Of a stretch of 10,693 bases of DNA, positions 7,079 through 10,693 are shown in pieces. Source of the DNA: Lachnospiraceae bacterium UBA7054. Its GTDB lineage: Bacteria > Bacillota > Clostridia > Lachnospirales > Lachnospiraceae. The stretch spans positions 1 through 10,693 of the forward strand of contig DLAF01000037.1 in assembly GCA_002492725.1 (NCBI GenBank), given 5' to 3'. The notes under the pieces are model-generated. The model did no database searches and was not told the DNA's origin. It worked only from the letters and a program-made list of their open reading frames with translations. A program made the position numbers and the translations under genes. Position 1 is the first letter of the stretch, and each line of letters begins with the position of its first letter.

Positions 7079-7113
7079 GGATAGCCCTCGCCATTTTTGT
7101 CAATATCGGGAAA

Positions 7114-7147
7114 ATGATACCATACGACTAAAACTCATGATACCATA
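7114..7147. repeat. 11-bp direct repeat spanning the coaD -10 box and start site
   Basis: ATGATACCATA occurs at 7114-7124 and again at 7137-7147, 23 bases apart start to start. Each copy is close to a palindrome (ATGATACCAT). One copy contains the -10 box; the other lies just downstream of the predicted start site. The layout is that of a two-site operator, but no regulator is identified. Confidence 0.55.
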
Positions 7148-7165
7148 TTAAAACACTTTTGTCGA
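7137..7165 (-). promoter_or_regulatory. Probable housekeeping promoter of coaD
   Basis: On the minus strand TCGACA (7165-7160) and TATCAT (7142-7137) each match the vegetative consensus at five of six positions and are separated by exactly 17 bases. Upstream (about 7168-7205) are runs of A typical of an UP element. Transcription should start near 7130, giving a leader of about 50 bases before the coaD ATG. Confidence 0.7.
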
Positions 7166-7229
7166 AATGTCTTTACTTTTTTTTGAATTTTTGGAAAAAA
7201 ACTGCGCAAAGTCACTTTTTTCGACAAAA
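7157..7229. repeat. 11-bp perfect inverted repeat flanking the rsmD-coaD gap
   Basis: TTTTGTCGAAA at 7157-7167 and its exact reverse complement TTTCGACAAAA at 7219-7229 are separated by 51 very A/T-rich bases. One arm covers the -35 box of the coaD promoter, the other lies in the last codons of rsmD. The loop is too long for a standard terminator. Confidence 0.45.
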
Positions 7230-7756
7230 TATATGTCGATTAGTCTTGTACACTTTCTCCTTTTCCAAAGGAAATCCCCACTCCTCCAAATAGGACAAAT
7301 CCGTTTTTAAAGAAGTTTCAAGCACGATCAGCGTGTTTTCCGTTACATAAGGAAGGGCTGAGAGGGTCTGTAATACACGCTCCTCATGGCCGCAGTCATA
7401 GGGTGGATCCATAAAAATAATATCCGCTTCCTTTTCGTGGATACTGTAGAGAGCGCTCACCGCATCAGTTTGCAGAACGGTTGCCCGATCTGTCAGATGT
7501 GTAAACTGCAGATTTTCCCGAATGCAGGATAGAGCTTTCTTTTCATTTTCCGCAAAATAGGCGTGTCTTGCGCCGCGGCTTAAAGCCTCTATGCCAATAC
7601 CGCCGCTCCCCGAAAACAGATCCACAAATACCGCCTCATTCAGATACGGCTGCAGCATATTGAAAAGGGTTTCCTTGATCCGGTCCGTTGTAGGTCTGGT
7701 ATCCGTTCCTTCCGGCGTTTTTAAGCGAAGGCTTCTCGCCGTTCCCGCTATCACTC

Positions 7757-7760
<4 letters not shown>
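7212..7760 (-). CDS. rsmD: 16S rRNA (guanine(966)-N2)-methyltransferase
   Basis: S-adenosylmethionine-dependent enzyme that methylates N2 of G966 (E. coli numbering) in 16S rRNA of the assembling small subunit. The 182-residue length is typical. Family marks are visible in order: MRVIAGTARSLRLKTP at the N-terminus, RPTTDRIKETLFNML (22-36), the SAM-binding loop VDLFSGSGGIGIEALSRGA (46-64) and the catalytic DPPY motif (MDPPYD near 117) typical of N2-guanine and N6-adenine methyltransferases. The start overlaps the stop of the topoisomerase A gene as ATGA (7757-7760), with AAAGGGG some 13 bases upstream, so translation is probably coupled. It is thus the last gene of the topoisomerase operon, with coaD following under its own promoter. 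Identification is secure from motifs and context. Confidence 0.97.
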
Positions 7761-9994
<2,234 letters not shown>

Positions 9995-10083
9995 ATTTCT
10001 TCTCTCTCTTTTCAGGAAAGCATTCCTGCTCATCTATTTTCTTATCACAATTAACATTACATCTGGTGCTTTACGCCGTCACA

Positions 10084-10693
10084 CTATATATCCAGCTCCG
10101 CCTCCTGTGCGTTCTTATAAATAAAGGCCTTTCTCGGTGACACCTCCGTGCCCATCAGCATTTCCGTGACCTCACTGGCCATGCGTGCATCTTCGATTTC
10201 CACCTGCTTTAAATATCTGGTCTCCGGGTCAAGCGTGGTCTCCCAGAGCTGTTCGGCATCCATTTCGCCAAGACCCTTATATCTTTGCAGAGTAAACGGC
10301 CCTTTATGCTTTTTTCGATACTTTTCCAGCGCCTTGTCATCGTATAGGTACTCCTCCGCCCCCTTTGACGGCATGGCCTTATAGAGTGGCGGCATGGCGA
10401 TATAGACATGCCCCTCATAAATCAGCTCCGGCATAAAGCGGTAAAACAGGGTGAGCAACAGGGTGGAAATATGTTCACCGTCCACATCCGCATCGGCCAT
10501 GATGATAATTTTATCATAGCGAAGTTTGGAGATATCGAAGTCGTTGCCGTACCCTTCCGAAAAGCCGCAGCCGAAAGCGTTGATCATGGTCTTGATCTCC
10601 GCGTTTGCCAGCACTTTATCGATACTGGCCTTCTCCACGTTTAAAATCTTGCCGCGAATCGGTAAAATAGCCTGATACATACGGTTTCTGGCA
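10084..10693 (-). CDS. parE: Type IIA DNA topoisomerase B subunit, C-terminal part (ParE/GyrB family)
   Basis: Only the last 203 codons and one base of the next codon are in the window; the ATPase and transducer domains lie beyond 10693. It covers most of the TOPRIM domain and the C-terminal region of a gyrase/topoisomerase IV B subunit. Visible are ILPIRGKILNVEKA near the window edge, the magnesium-binding DxD motif in MADADVDGEH, and QRYKGLGEMDAEQLWETT followed by DPETR. The end, MLMGTEVSPRKAFI then LDI, resembles ParE (VEPRRKWI type) at least as much as GyrB. The internal ATG at 10680 is not the start, because the conserved sequence continues upstream of it without a stop (ARNR before it). 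The A subunit follows after a gap of about 90 bases without a terminator, so the two are probably one operon. Assignment to ParE over GyrB is moderate. Confidence 0.92.
   Translation of the reverse strand, partial: ARNRMYQAILPIRGKILNVEKASIDKVLANAEIKTMINAFGCGFSEGYGNDFDISKLRYDKIIIMADADVDGEHISTLLLTLFYRFMPELIYEGHVYIAMPPLYKAMPSKGAEEYLYDDKALEKYRKKHKGPFTLQRYKGLGEMDAEQLWETTLDPETRYLKQVEIEDARMASEVTEMLMGTEVSPRKAFIYKNAQEAELDI

Noticed and set aside
7098..7103. A consensus -35 hexamer TTGACA just before coaD on the minus strand
   Set aside because: No -10 box at 16-18 bases; that position falls in the coaD ribosome binding site and start codon.
10084..10680. A complete 198-residue protein starting at the ATG at 10680
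   Set aside because: The conserved topoisomerase B sequence continues in frame past this ATG to the window edge, so it is an internal methionine of a truncated gene.

Overview
The window looks like chromosomal housekeeping DNA from an anaerobic low-to-mid-GC Gram-positive bacterium, most likely a Clostridia member of the Lachnospiraceae type. This is inferred from protein resemblance: a YlbJ-type membrane protein, the rsmD-coaD linkage known from Firmicutes, cysteine-rich proteins, strong AGGAG-type ribosome binding sites and mixed base composition. I see no mobile element, CRISPR array, tRNA, rRNA or phage gene, and no clear sign of recent transfer.

All genes but one lie on the minus strand, so transcription runs from high to low coordinates. 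The right half begins with the 3' part of a type IIA topoisomerase B subunit (runs off the window at 10693), followed by its A subunit (7757-9994), the 16S rRNA methyltransferase rsmD (7212-7760) and, from its own promoter at about 7137-7165, the CoA-pathway enzyme coaD (6590-7078). Next comes a 203-residue coiled-coil protein of unknown function (5970-6581). A good rho-independent terminator (5895-5934) closes this unit. Immediately after it starts a secreted, C-terminally membrane-anchored N-acetylmuramoyl-L-alanine amidase (4513-5874).

Convergent to the amidase is the single plus-strand gene, a YlbJ-family multi-pass membrane protein (3500-4498). Its start faces a second minus-strand operon across a 109-bp divergent gap: a HAD phosphatase (2737-3390), a YgiQ-family radical SAM protein (776-2740) and a short-chain dehydrogenase that runs off the left edge (1-779). 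Both junctions in this operon are ATGA stop/start overlaps, and so is the topoisomerase A/rsmD junction.

Functionally the window combines chromosome decatenation (ParE/ParC type), ribosome modification (RsmD), CoA synthesis (CoaD), envelope remodelling (amidase, perhaps the coiled-coil protein and YlbJ), and an operon of three enzymes whose substrates cannot be read from sequence. I found no convincing new defence or mobile system. The most interesting items are the coiled-coil protein/anchored-amidase pair with a terminator between them, the duplicated near-palindrome around the coaD start site, and the rearranged rsmD-coaD-ylbJ neighbourhood.
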